This document shows, piece after piece, positions 31,274 through 40,821 of a DNA stretch of 64,000 nt. The stretch is from Bdellovibrionaceae bacterium UBA6502 (lineage in GTDB: Bacteria > Bdellovibrionota > Bdellovibrionia > Bdellovibrionales > UBA840): NCBI GenBank assembly GCA_002436415.1, contig DJMA01000007.1:30462-94461 (forward strand), written 5' to 3'. Both the position numbers and the translations under genes were made by a program. Position 1 is the first letter of the stretch; each line of letters opens with the position of its first letter. A model generated the notes under the pieces. The model had not been told where the DNA came from. It did not search any database and worked only from the letters and a program-made list of their open reading frames with translations.

Positions 31274-34048
31274 TTAAAAGGCACCAATGGAAAAGTGAAA
31301 TCTTCCGGGACTTTCTCCATCACGACGATTTAATTTGTGACCATACTCAAGGCTCACTGGTCCTACTGGAGTGTAGAAGCGAAAGCTGATTCCCATGGAG
31401 TCTCTGTAGATATATTCACTAGGTAAATCAATTTCAGGGATGTTCACGGCTCCACCGTCGTAGAAAATGGCTGCACCGAAATCATCATAAATTGGAAAGC
31501 GAAGTTCTAGCTTTACCAAACCAAAGCTACTCTTGTCAGAAACATAATAAATGGAACTACCATTAGGCTTTAGACTATCGATGTCAGTTTCATTGGGGAT
31601 TTCGGCGAGTTCAAAACCACGAATGGTTGATCTTCCACCAAGGAAAAACATTCTATCTTGTGGTACAGCGTCTGTGCCTTTTCTTCCTAGATTCTCCACA
31701 TAACCGCCACGCAATGAATAAGCGAAAACCAATCGTTTACTTAAGTTGAGTGGTAAATAATGGTTAAACACAGCTGTGGCTCTGCCGAAGTGAATGTCTT
31801 CGCTACTTTCATAACCAGGAGAAGCGTATTCGATGGCAAAACGGGTGTAGCTACCTTGTCGCGGAGAAAACAAATGGTCTCGATAGTCTAATTCTATATA
31901 AGGACCAATACTACCAATTTGAAGTTTTTCTTGGTCCGCTTTTTGGTTGGTTTCAAAACGGCGGGTTCCTTCAATTTCCCATAGCTTCCAACCAATTTTT
32001 GTATGTTGATCGTAGTCTTTTTCCAGTACGAAATTGATTTCTTTTGATTCTTTAATGTAGGTGTTTTCAGCATCACTACTTAAAAAATCGATGTCTTGGG
32101 AAAAGCTTAGGTTGGTTCTACCTTTTAGTTTTCTACCGAAAAGAAGAGGCTCAAGATAACTAAGTGTAACTTTGTTTTCAATGAAGCTTTCATTGTTGAT
32201 TTGGTTTTGGATTTCTACTCTGGCTTGAACAACTTTAGCTGAGCCTCCGAGGTTTTTATAAACCAAACCTGTGAAGCCCTTTAGGGTTCCGTCAAACTCA
32301 TCGGTCACACCGAGACCTAAAGTGAAAACTCCGGGATTTCTTTCTGTGACTTTAACCAATACCGGTCGATTGCCATCGTTAGCAGGAAGTGGCTGAATGT
32401 CGACCGTGGAGAAAATGCCAAGTCTTTGTAGAAGAAATTCGGACTCATTGATTTTAGAGAGACTTAAAAAATCATCTTTTTCAAAGGCCAAAGTTTTTAT
32501 AATTACCGTTTTTTTAGTCATAATGTTCCCACTGACTAAAACTTCTTTTACTTTGATTTTATCGCCTTCTTTAATTTTGAAGTTTAGGCTAGCCTCTTTG
32601 TTTTGATTGCTGTATATCACTAAGTCTGATTTTTCATTGAGCAATTCGTAATCTAAATGTGCTTTCTCGAGATAAAAGTTTTTTAACTTTTTGATACTAT
32701 CTTCAATGTGATTTAAATTTAAGGGAGTCCCTTCTTTTAATTCAATAACCTCAAGAAGCTCCTCTTTACTAAAAGCCTCTGCTCCTAAAAATTGCACTTG
32801 TTTTAGAATGCTAATAGGGCCTTCGTCGATGCGAACGATTACCTTTAAAGAATTTTCTTTTACGAATTCCGTTTTTTCTAATTCTACTTTTGAAGATAGG
32901 TAGCCTTGGTTTTGCAGATAAACGTTTAAGGACTTGAGCATTTCTTCAAGATCTTCTTTTACATAAATTTCGTCGCGAATTTTATCGGAACCCAATGACT
33001 CCATTTGATCCAGGTAGTAGTCTTTTTCTCGGGAATAGCTGCCGCTAATTTGCCATTCTACGATTCGGGTCTGAGCTCCTTCGATGATTTGAAAACGTAA
33101 GACGTTTGCATTTTTTTGCGGAATTTCCTGGATTTTAACTTCAGCGCTTTCAAATCCGTTTTTACGATAAGTCGCTTTTATCTTTTGAGAAAGTTCACTG
33201 CTTAGGTTTTCACTAAATATATTGGTGGGACTTTCTAAATCCAGACCGTCGATAAGTTTTGATTTAGAAATTTCTTGCTGGCCAAAAAAGCTTAACTCAT
33301 ATTTTTGTGGGCGCAAAATTTCAACGCGAACCAATGCGCCGGTTCTGTCATCATTAAGTGATACTTGGTTTTCTCCCGGACTAGCTTTCAAGTAGCGCTC
33401 TTCTTTTAAGTATTCACTAATTTTCTTTTGTATTCCCTCTAGGTTTAAATCGTTGAGGGATTCATCTTCAAAAGAAGAAAGTTCGTCTTCTAAGTCTCTA
33501 TTTAGTCTTTCGTTTGAACTAATGATTTCAATCTTACTGATTTCGGTAGGATCGTTTGGATCTATTTTGATATCAACGCTTAAAAAGCCTTCCTTGTCTT
33601 TAATGGAGTTAGTTTGGATTTCGATTTCCGCCTGAAGGTAGCCGCGATTGATGTAGTAGGATTTAATTTTTTTAGCCGCTTCATTGATTTTATTGCGGGT
33701 AAAAGTGTCGCCAATTTGTAAGTCGATTAAATTGCGAAGCTCACTCTCGGTGGCTTGAGTGATTCCACTAAACTTAAAACTGCCGAACTTTGGGCGACTG
33801 TGAATCGTAAAGCTTGGGTTTTCATTGCTGCCGTTGAAAAATACTTTTTCAGCATTAGAGAGTAGCTGTATTTGTTTTAGCAACTGGTCCCATTTTCTTG
33901 GGGAGTAGGGCTTTTGAAGTAATTCAGGCTGGCTCGCTTTAATTTTGTTATGCAAGTCTTTTGGGATTCCATCAATTTGTGCCTTTGCTTTTAGGCTAAA
34001 GCAAAGGAGAAAGAGCAAACTTGTATAGCTGGCGAAAATTTTAATCAT
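31274..34048 (-). CDS. tamA: TamA/BamA-like Omp85 outer-membrane protein
   Basis: The 924-residue protein has a signal peptide (SLLFLLCFSLKAKAQ), then about 550 residues with roughly six POTRA-like repeats (for example FGSFKFSG, VEWQISGSY, LKQVQFLGAEAFS, VKEVLVSGNIMT). A C-terminal Omp85 barrel follows with the conserved lid-lock segment GGRSTIRGFE and a terminal Phe. Omp85 proteins insert proteins into the outer membrane. The overlapping tamB-like gene makes TamA the likely identity, but it has more POTRAs than the three of E. coli TamA. BamA cannot be excluded. Confidence 0.8.
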   Translation of the reverse strand: MIKIFASYTSLLFLLCFSLKAKAQIDGIPKDLHNKIKASQPELLQKPYSPRKWDQLLKQIQLLSNAEKVFFNGSNENPSFTIHSRPKFGSFKFSGITQATESELRNLIDLQIGDTFTRNKINEAAKKIKSYYINRGYLQAEIEIQTNSIKDKEGFLSVDIKIDPNDPTEISKIEIISSNERLNRDLEDELSSFEDESLNDLNLEGIQKKISEYLKEERYLKASPGENQVSLNDDRTGALVRVEILRPQKYELSFFGQQEISKSKLIDGLDLESPTNIFSENLSSELSQKIKATYRKNGFESAEVKIQEIPQKNANVLRFQIIEGAQTRIVEWQISGSYSREKDYYLDQMESLGSDKIRDEIYVKEDLEEMLKSLNVYLQNQGYLSSKVELEKTEFVKENSLKVIVRIDEGPISILKQVQFLGAEAFSKEELLEVIELKEGTPLNLNHIEDSIKKLKNFYLEKAHLDYELLNEKSDLVIYSNQNKEASLNFKIKEGDKIKVKEVLVSGNIMTKKTVIIKTLAFEKDDFLSLSKINESEFLLQRLGIFSTVDIQPLPANDGNRPVLVKVTERNPGVFTLGLGVTDEFDGTLKGFTGLVYKNLGGSAKVVQARVEIQNQINNESFIENKVTLSYLEPLLFGRKLKGRTNLSFSQDIDFLSSDAENTYIKESKEINFVLEKDYDQHTKIGWKLWEIEGTRRFETNQKADQEKLQIGSIGPYIELDYRDHLFSPRQGSYTRFAIEYASPGYESSEDIHFGRATAVFNHYLPLNLSKRLVFAYSLRGGYVENLGRKGTDAVPQDRMFFLGGRSTIRGFELAEIPNETDIDSLKPNGSSIYYVSDKSSFGLVKLELRFPIYDDFGAAIFYDGGAVNIPEIDLPSEYIYRDSMGISFRFYTPVGPVSLEYGHKLNRRDGESPGRFHFSIGAF

Positions 34049-37000
34049 TTAAACTCTACTTTATACCTTAGATCTAAACCGAAGATGTCGCTTTCTTGGT
34101 TTTCGTTCACTGAGCTAGCAGCGTCTTCGTTAAGGGTAGTGGACTCCCAGCTACCGATAACACTAACTTCTTTATTTAGTTTGTATTCAACTTTAACATC
34201 TTTTTTGGTGTTGTTCCCTAAAATACTAGCTGAAGCTCCAATGTTTGGAGTTACTTGTTTACTAATCACAACTTTGTATTGGGTACTGTCTGTTTCATCA
34301 ATGTCTGTAGATAACTTAAATGTGAAACCAGTTCGGTCTTCGATTTCTTTGCCCAAAGGAGTGTTGGTAATAACAGCGGCTCCGATCTCCATAATCGGTC
34401 GATCCGTTTGGCTGTCCAGGGTTTGTTGTTCCAACTGATTGGAGGTCAAGCCTAAGGCCAACAAACTAATCAGATCACTTTCATTAAGGCTCGGTTGGGA
34501 CTGTAAGCGAGTGGTGAAGTCGGTTAGGTTTCCTTGCAGTTGAATTTCAACGTCATAACTAGTTTCACTACTTTTTTCTATAATACTAGTGTTACCACTC
34601 ATGAAAAACGAAGGATTCATTTCTGTTTGGTTTTCAAATTTAATTCTACCAGAAATTAAATTAAAGGGAGTGTCTCGAAAAAATATTTTTCCCCCAGGAA
34701 TTAAGCGCATATCTCCATTGTAAGTGGGCAGGCCAAGTGGCCCCTGAATGCTAATTTTTCCAGTTACATTGGCATCCAGTTCTGGAACTTTGATTTTTAG
34801 ACGTTCCTGCAAGCGAGCGTTTACATTTAAAATTAGCGGAGAAAAACTATTTTTTAGTAAAACTTCAGGTAAGTACCTTGAAGGTCGTATGTTGGTTTGT
34901 GTTCCTGATGACTTTGGACTGATAACTCCTGATTTAACAACCGCATCAGCGCTTAAACGGAAAGGGAACCAATCACCATCTAATTTAAAGTTTGCATCTG
35001 TTAAAAGGCTCAAGCCTTCAATGAATCTAAAATTACTGTTTGTGATGCTACCGTTTAAATTGATAGGTAGTTTTGTTAAACCATTAAACTCAATACTACC
35101 AGAGGCCTTGAGATTTCCACCAGCTAAAATACCAGATAGATTGTTTAACAGGATTTTATTATTATTTAATAAAATATCCGCCTGTAAATTTTCGAAGGGA
35201 TGTAAAAAATTAGGAATTCGGAAAAAGGAGTTTTTTAAGTAAGCCGAACCTGTAAAAACAGGTTCTACAAGGCTACCATTGATTTGGGTTTCAAAGCTCA
35301 AGGCTCCACTCAAATCATCCACAAAGGGCACGGCAAAACTTGCAAGAGAAAGGTCGATGGCTCCAGATAGTTTGGTATCCCAGCGATCTTTTGTACCAGG
35401 ATTGACGGTCAAAGAAATCTGACTTTCACTGCCAGTGAGTTGCCATTCTTTGGATTGAAAAAGACCGTTTCTCACCGAAATGTTCAATTCATTTTGGTTA
35501 GAAATGTTTCGAGTACCTCTTCTGATTTCAATGTCTTCAATCTTTATACTTCCACTGGAGTTCCAAATCCCTCCATTGTCGGCAACGAGTCTTACTTCAG
35601 AACTTAATTTACTATTAAAGCCAGCTTGGTTTGTGTTGATACCCAAAAGAGAAAACAGGGCTGTAAAGTTAAAATCCACACTTTCCATATTTAACTGAAA
35701 TTTTTCAGTCTTTAAATAAGGGTGTACCCAATTTAAAGCTAGAGTGTTACCAAACATACTGGCATTGGTTTCATAAACCTTACCGTTGAACCTGTGGGTA
35801 AAGTAAGAGTCACTTAAGTTGGTTTGATCGATGTTTAACTTAGATACTTTCCCTTCCATCTCGTAATTTAGCTCAGGAATTTTTCCGTACATTTTGAAGC
35901 TTGTATCTAAGTCTCCACTTACATTTCCAGCCAATTTCTTTGTGAAATCTAAATCGGATAGTTTTAAATTTTCAGAGCTGAGTCTTAGGTCTAAATTAAA
36001 ATCAGGGTCTAAAGATATCTGACCGATGATTTGAGAGTCTTCTGAGGACTTTTGGGCTTCTAGGTACTTGGTTTTCATAGAACCATTTTTAGCAGAAGCA
36101 CGAATCTTAAAGTTTTGAAAGCCTTCCGTATTTACGAAAAATCTTTCACTAAAATAACGTAAATCATAGCTCATTTTGTTAAATTGAAGTGGACCATTAA
36201 ACTCAAGACGCATTGGTCCTTCAGCAACGAAATCTAAAGGAGGGACGAGATGGGCCTTGATGATTTTTTCCACGTCTTTAAACTTTGCTTTTTGAGAGCT
36301 AAATTTACCTAGGATCGTACTATTCAAAAGATTGATGTGGGTGAAACCTCTGAATTCACTTTGATTTACATTTGTAGAAACTTGATTAATGTAAAGTGTG
36401 CCTTTTTGGTATTTTAATTTTGCTTTGGCATTTCCTAAATAGTAGTCGAATAATTTTAGGTCTTTTGTGTCAAGCTTCATGTCGATGGTGGCAGATTTAG
36501 AATCGCCCTCAGTGCTTCCGGTTAGCTTAACTCCAGACTCAATTTTTAAGTCCGCAAGGTTTTTTAAATCTTTAAAATCAAAATTGTCCGTCTGGTAATC
36601 AAATTTAAATCCCTTAGCGTATTCAACATATCCTTTCGCTGATCCATTGCTTTCGCCAAGTTTGATTTTTCCTTCTGGATAGACTCCAACTTTATTGATT
36701 TTAACACCACCAGTGATTTCCGCGTTTTCAAAGGCTGTGATGGTTTTATTACTGCTTGAGTTGTAGACTCGAAAATAAGGTAGGTTCACGCTACCGCTAC
36801 AGTTAATCTCTAATTCTGGTTGTACTTCACCGGCGCAATCCATGCCTTTGCTGGCAATGTCTAATCGAAGTGGTACATCTCCAACGCGGATATCTTGTAG
36901 TAGTTGACCTAACTCCAAAGATTTTACTTGAAAGTTTGTAGTCATACTCCATTTGTCTTCTGACTTAACTAGATCTAATTTGCCTATGCTTAAATTGGTT

Positions 37001-38022
37001 TTAAGACGGTTTAAATTAAACTGGGATATACTGATGTTGTTAGGTTTAAGATCTAATTTGCTTTGAATGTTTCCAATTTTAAAAGAATCAATGACCAGGT
37101 TCTCTGTACTAATTTCAGCTTCGACGTGCTTGAGGTTGTCTGAATTTAAATCCATTTGCGCGGAAAGATTTCCTGAAACATCCAATAGTTCTTTTTTAGG
37201 TAAAAATCGTTTTGCCAAAGAATTAATTTCATCAAGTTTTAGCTTACTATTCAGACGTGCTTTAAATTTGCTTTTTTCGAAGAGATGCCAGCTTTTAGCG
37301 CTTAACTGTAAGTCGATAAAATTATCTTCTTGGAAAACTTTTAACTTTTCAATCTTAAGGTTTTCAGGAGAAAGGTTTATTTCTGATTCTACCTTTAGCT
37401 TAACTAGGCTTTTCTTTATTTTTGTTTCTTTTAAAGAAAAAGAAGGTATGTCAATAATGACTTGTAAAATATCATCTTGTTTTTCAATTTTTATGGAAGC
37501 CGACTTTACTAAATTACTTAAACCAGCTTCTTCGAGACGACCAAATAAGTTTATGTTTTCCATTTCAATTTCATCAATTGGTAAGGCTTTGAGAATGCTT
37601 GAAACTTCTTTGGGATCAATTTTTGGCATTTCAATTTTCGAAGCTTTTATATTGCTGTCGTTTTTCTTAATAAAATATACTAGGTCGATGTCAGAAACTT
37701 TAATGTGAGAAAGTCCGGCTTCTCCTAAAAATATACTCGAGAAGCTTGGACTTGCTTCTATTCTAGCGATACTCATTTCGCGAATTTGTTTTAGACCGGG
37801 ATTTTTTGATTGATATAGCTTTGTATTTAATAGACTTATTTTGGGAGGTAAAAGTTGGACTTCGACACTCTCCGGTTTAATCATGACGGGTAGTTTTTCA
37901 TAGGAGTAGACTTGAATGCTGTTTAAAATCCAATCTTTAATTTGTGGTAGGTGAAAGCGATAGGCGAAACCAATTAACATGGATAAAATGGCAACAATGC
38001 TGTACTGGTAGATAGACTTCAT
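34045..38022 (-). CDS. tamB: TamB-like translocation and assembly module protein (DUF490)
   Basis: The 1325-residue protein has one N-terminal membrane anchor (SIVAILSMLIGFAYRF) and a very long beta-rich body of AsmA/TamB type. It ends in a DUF490 domain with GGKIFFRDTPFNLISGRI and LISLLALGLTS. TamB-family proteins bridge the periplasm for outer-membrane protein assembly or lipid transport. The ATG at 38022 forms an ATGA overlap with the preceding TPR gene and has AAAGGAG upstream; an in-frame ATG seven codons earlier is less likely. It overlaps tamA by four bases. Confidence 0.88.
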   Translation of the reverse strand: MKSIYQYSIVAILSMLIGFAYRFHLPQIKDWILNSIQVYSYEKLPVMIKPESVEVQLLPPKISLLNTKLYQSKNPGLKQIREMSIARIEASPSFSSIFLGEAGLSHIKVSDIDLVYFIKKNDSNIKASKIEMPKIDPKEVSSILKALPIDEIEMENINLFGRLEEAGLSNLVKSASIKIEKQDDILQVIIDIPSFSLKETKIKKSLVKLKVESEINLSPENLKIEKLKVFQEDNFIDLQLSAKSWHLFEKSKFKARLNSKLKLDEINSLAKRFLPKKELLDVSGNLSAQMDLNSDNLKHVEAEISTENLVIDSFKIGNIQSKLDLKPNNISISQFNLNRLKTNLSIGKLDLVKSEDKWSMTTNFQVKSLELGQLLQDIRVGDVPLRLDIASKGMDCAGEVQPELEINCSGSVNLPYFRVYNSSSNKTITAFENAEITGGVKINKVGVYPEGKIKLGESNGSAKGYVEYAKGFKFDYQTDNFDFKDLKNLADLKIESGVKLTGSTEGDSKSATIDMKLDTKDLKLFDYYLGNAKAKLKYQKGTLYINQVSTNVNQSEFRGFTHINLLNSTILGKFSSQKAKFKDVEKIIKAHLVPPLDFVAEGPMRLEFNGPLQFNKMSYDLRYFSERFFVNTEGFQNFKIRASAKNGSMKTKYLEAQKSSEDSQIIGQISLDPDFNLDLRLSSENLKLSDLDFTKKLAGNVSGDLDTSFKMYGKIPELNYEMEGKVSKLNIDQTNLSDSYFTHRFNGKVYETNASMFGNTLALNWVHPYLKTEKFQLNMESVDFNFTALFSLLGINTNQAGFNSKLSSEVRLVADNGGIWNSSGSIKIEDIEIRRGTRNISNQNELNISVRNGLFQSKEWQLTGSESQISLTVNPGTKDRWDTKLSGAIDLSLASFAVPFVDDLSGALSFETQINGSLVEPVFTGSAYLKNSFFRIPNFLHPFENLQADILLNNNKILLNNLSGILAGGNLKASGSIEFNGLTKLPINLNGSITNSNFRFIEGLSLLTDANFKLDGDWFPFRLSADAVVKSGVISPKSSGTQTNIRPSRYLPEVLLKNSFSPLILNVNARLQERLKIKVPELDANVTGKISIQGPLGLPTYNGDMRLIPGGKIFFRDTPFNLISGRIKFENQTEMNPSFFMSGNTSIIEKSSETSYDVEIQLQGNLTDFTTRLQSQPSLNESDLISLLALGLTSNQLEQQTLDSQTDRPIMEIGAAVITNTPLGKEIEDRTGFTFKLSTDIDETDSTQYKVVISKQVTPNIGASASILGNNTKKDVKVEYKLNKEVSVIGSWESTTLNEDAASSVNENQESDIFGLDLRYKVEFK

Positions 38023-39065
38023 AGATCTATCTCCTTTTCCCATCTTCCGAGAAGACTTTTAGCCATAAGGTAATCAGGCTTCACATTTAGGATATCTTCT
38101 AAAATGCTTAAAGCCATTTTGTCTTGGCCAATTTCTTTCAGGCAAATGGCTCGGTTGTATTGTAAATACATTCCATGCATCTGTGAAAAGCTGGAGTCTT
38201 TCTGTAGGGACTCTATGTATTCAATGCTTTCTAAAAAACGTCTGCTTTCAATCAAAACTTTAATGAGGAATAATTTTGCCTCGGCACTATCTAGGTCTTC
38301 AAGAATTGAAATCGCTTTTGAAAACTCACCCATAGAATAGAGTGCGATGGAAATATCATATTGCCACTCTGGTTTTGTCTGTCCTAATTCTAGAAGAGCT
38401 TTAATGCTCTCGGGGTCATTTTCTTCATTGCTTTTTATATGTTTAAACTCGATGGGCGTATTGGCTATGCTCTCTGAATTTTTTAGAGCAGAAAGTGCCT
38501 TCTGAAACTCAAGCCTGCTTTGGTAGTCTTTTAGCTCAGTGGATTTTGGGTAGAACTCTTGAAGTTTTTCAATGGCCGACTGAGCCAAATCATAATCTTC
38601 ATTTACAAAATGCGCTTCAATGGCTCTGGATTGTTTTTCAAGGTCTCGCTTCGAAAAACCAAGATCTTCCTGAATACTGAGGTCTTTTAGTTCAATGAGC
38701 TTTTCCGAACTTTCAACCAATTGGTTCATACGAATTAGATCGCGGATGCGGCCTTCTGAGTCAGACCATAAAAATAAACTAGCAGTTGTTTCATTGCTTA
38801 ATTGTTCTTTGCTAAAATATAAATTGAAAAGTCGGAGGCAGGCTCGAATCGGAATCGGTTTTTGTTTTCCAAATTGATAGTAGATTTCGGCGGCAAGGGA
38901 TTTGTGCATTCCTAAACGAAATAAAAAGGCAGCAACTTCTTCGGCCTCCATAGGGGAGAGAACGCCACGGTGCCATTTTTTAATGAGTTCGTCTGCGATA
39001 TGACTGCGGTCTGGAATGTCCCGTAGTAGTTTATGAATTTCTCTTTCCATAGCCGAAAATGACAT
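38019..39065 (-). CDS. TPR-repeat protein upstream of tamB
   Basis: The 348-residue, mostly helical protein contains degenerate tetratricopeptide repeats, clearest near the C-terminus (YNRAICLKEIGQDKMALSILEDILNVKPDY) and around ALYSMGEFSKAISILEDL. It has no signal peptide, so it is probably cytoplasmic. It overlaps tamB by four bases, so the two are co-translated. A scaffolding role with the Tam proteins is an inference from the operon only. Confidence 0.65.
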   Translation of the reverse strand: MSFSAMEREIHKLLRDIPDRSHIADELIKKWHRGVLSPMEAEEVAAFLFRLGMHKSLAAEIYYQFGKQKPIPIRACLRLFNLYFSKEQLSNETTASLFLWSDSEGRIRDLIRMNQLVESSEKLIELKDLSIQEDLGFSKRDLEKQSRAIEAHFVNEDYDLAQSAIEKLQEFYPKSTELKDYQSRLEFQKALSALKNSESIANTPIEFKHIKSNEENDPESIKALLELGQTKPEWQYDISIALYSMGEFSKAISILEDLDSAEAKLFLIKVLIESRRFLESIEYIESLQKDSSFSQMHGMYLQYNRAICLKEIGQDKMALSILEDILNVKPDYLMAKSLLGRWEKEIDL

Positions 39066-39111
39066 GATTTTATTTTAGCTTTAAATCATTGAATTGGCTA
39101 ACGAATTCGGG

Positions 39112-39158
39112 AAAAAAAAGAAAAAGCAAAAGGCAGTTTTGTTGTGTCAAAACTGCCT
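39112..39158 (-). terminator. Terminator after efp
   Basis: On the minus strand AGGCAGTTTTG pairs with CAAAACTGCCT (arms 39148-39158 and 39131-39141) over a six-base loop. Only T runs broken by GC and C follow. It separates efp from the TPR-tamB-tamA operon. Confidence 0.85.
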
Positions 39159-39164
39159 AAAAAA

Positions 39165-39731
39165 TTACCCTTGGCTAACTCTTTCTAGGTATTCATTGGT
39201 GCGTGTATCAACTTTCAATACGTCGCCCTCATTGATGTGTAATGGAACGCTAACGCTTAATCCAGTTTCTAAAGTTGCTGGTTTTGTAGCCCCAGAAACT
39301 CTATCGCCTTTAACTCCAGGTTCTGTTTGAGTCACTTTTAATTGAACCTGGTTTGGAACTTCCACTCCAATCACTCGACCATTAAAAAACAAAATACTCA
39401 CAACCATATTTTCTGTTAAGTAAAGAGCAGCTTCACCAACTTCCTGTTCCATAACAGGAATGGTTTCGTAGCTTGTTTGGTCCATAAAGTTAAAAGAATC
39501 ATCATCACGGTAAAGATAGCTCATCTCTTTTTCTTCTACATCAGGAACACCAAATTTTTCACCTGACTTAAAGGTTCTTTCAAGGTTGGAACCACTAATT
39601 AGGTTTCTCATTTTTGTTCTTGTGAACTGGTTTCCTTTTCCTGGTTTCACATGTTGGAAATCAGTAATTACATATGGCTCATTATCAATTAACAACTTTA
39701 AGCCTTTACGAAAATCAGATGTAGAATGCAT
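39165..39731 (-). CDS. efp: Elongation factor P
   Basis: EF-P rescues ribosomes stalled at polyproline stretches. The 188-residue protein shows the N-terminal KOW-like domain with HVKPGKGNQFTRTK, in which the Lys of PGKG is the usual modification site. Two OB domains follow, the last with TGLSVSVPLHINEGDVLKVDTRTNEY. The ATG at 39731 has AGGAG five bases upstream; a GTG two codons earlier is unlikely. Upstream, a gap of about 100 bases separates it from another TPR gene on the same strand. Confidence 0.96.
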   Translation of the reverse strand: MHSTSDFRKGLKLLIDNEPYVITDFQHVKPGKGNQFTRTKMRNLISGSNLERTFKSGEKFGVPDVEEKEMSYLYRDDDSFNFMDQTSYETIPVMEQEVGEAALYLTENMVVSILFFNGRVIGVEVPNQVQLKVTQTEPGVKGDRVSGATKPATLETGLSVSVPLHINEGDVLKVDTRTNEYLERVSQG

Positions 39732-39836
39732 TGTCACTCCTGGTTTGTAGCTATTTAATCAGGCTAAAACTACCTTTTTAGGGGCTTAGATGCAAACAAA
39801 TAGAGGTTGGAAAAGTTTTGCTTAAAGGATAAGCTA

Positions 39837-40601
39837 TTAATCTCTACGATTTTGATCAATATGAAGAAGGGCTCTTTCTAGACGATTGATTTTTTTGCTA
39901 CTAGAGATTCTCTCTTCGTTGATCGAGACCTCAGGAGGCTGCTGATCTAGAACGCTAAGGCGTTTTATGATTTCTGGGTGATCACCAAGTTGTTCTTTGG
40001 CTGTTTTTAATGTGGTGATTGCCTTATCTAGATCTCCTCTTATGGAGAAGGCGTCGGCTAGAGATAGAACTCGTTCAATATTTAATTTGTTTTGGTCTTC
40101 TTTAGATCGGCTTTCATCATTATTTTCTGTGATTTCCTCAAATAGAGAATTGGGATCTAAAATTTTGAAGCTGTTTTCATGCAAATCAGGAGCGCTAAGG
40201 CTTTCAAGTTTTTTGACTTGTTTTTGGGCGCCTACATGGTTAGGAGCTAGAAAAAGCAGCATTTTAAAGGATTTTAATGCTAAATTATGCTTTTTTAGGT
40301 GTGAGTAGCAGCTGCCTAGCAAATTGTGAGCAAGGATATTGTCAGGGTTTTGGCTGGTTACTTTTTCAAGAACTTTTATGGCTTCTTCAAATTTTTCCAG
40401 GTCGATGAGAACCTTTGCGTAGGCAACAAGGCCACTAGTGAAATTAGGGTGGTGACTTAAACCAATTTCACAAACTTCTTTTGCCTCTTTTAGGAGATGC
40501 ATACGTCGATATGCCTCAGCCAGAGGGGCAAAAGATTTGGTGCTCTTGTCTTTTTCAAATAAAATTTGATAACGCTCGATGAAGCCAGGGTTCATATCCA
40601 T
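39837..40601 (-). CDS. TPR-repeat protein
   Basis: The 254-residue protein is built from tetratricopeptide repeats: SFAPLAEAYRRMHLLKEA, GLVAYAKVLIDLEKFEEA and LAHNLLGSCYSHLKKHNLAL are consecutive units in the first half. A further unit lies near residue 180 (DAFSIRGDLDKAITTL). No signal peptide or catalytic domain is seen, so it probably mediates protein contacts in the cytoplasm. The start has no strong ribosome binding site. Confidence 0.7.
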   Translation of the reverse strand: MDMNPGFIERYQILFEKDKSTKSFAPLAEAYRRMHLLKEAKEVCEIGLSHHPNFTSGLVAYAKVLIDLEKFEEAIKVLEKVTSQNPDNILAHNLLGSCYSHLKKHNLALKSFKMLLFLAPNHVGAQKQVKKLESLSAPDLHENSFKILDPNSLFEEITENNDESRSKEDQNKLNIERVLSLADAFSIRGDLDKAITTLKTAKEQLGDHPEIIKRLSVLDQQPPEVSINEERISSSKKINRLERALLHIDQNRRD

Positions 40602-40734
40602 AAAAAAATTTTAGCAGTAGCAAGTATCTATGCCAAAGAAAAAAGCAAACAAAGGGGCAATTCTCGACGCTTTACACTTATCGAAGTTGTTCATTTGCCC
40701 AAAAGCAAAAGCCTTGCTAAAAATAGGAGGTTGA

Positions 40735-40821
40735 ATGAAGAATAATTTTGCGAGTCTTTTAATCAAAAAAGTGCTCGTATCGATAATGCTTGTTTTAGGA
40801 GTTTTAAATGGCAGGTCATAG
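40735..40821 (+). CDS. Possible small membrane peptide/leader ORF before yebC
   Basis: A 28-codon ORF starts at ATG 40735, four bases after a perfect AGGAGG, and ends at TAG 40819-40821, overlapping the yebC start by 14 bases in another frame. The peptide begins MKNNFASLLIKK and continues with a hydrophobic stretch VLVSIMLVLGVL, so it could insert in a membrane. It may couple or regulate yebC translation, or be a genuine small protein. There is no homology evidence. Confidence 0.45.
   Translation: MKNNFASLLIKKVLVSIMLVLGVLNGRS

Noticed and set aside
37067..37708. 213-codon plus-strand ORF opposite tamB
   Set aside because: Antisense to a well-supported beta-repeat protein; no ribosome binding site or motif.
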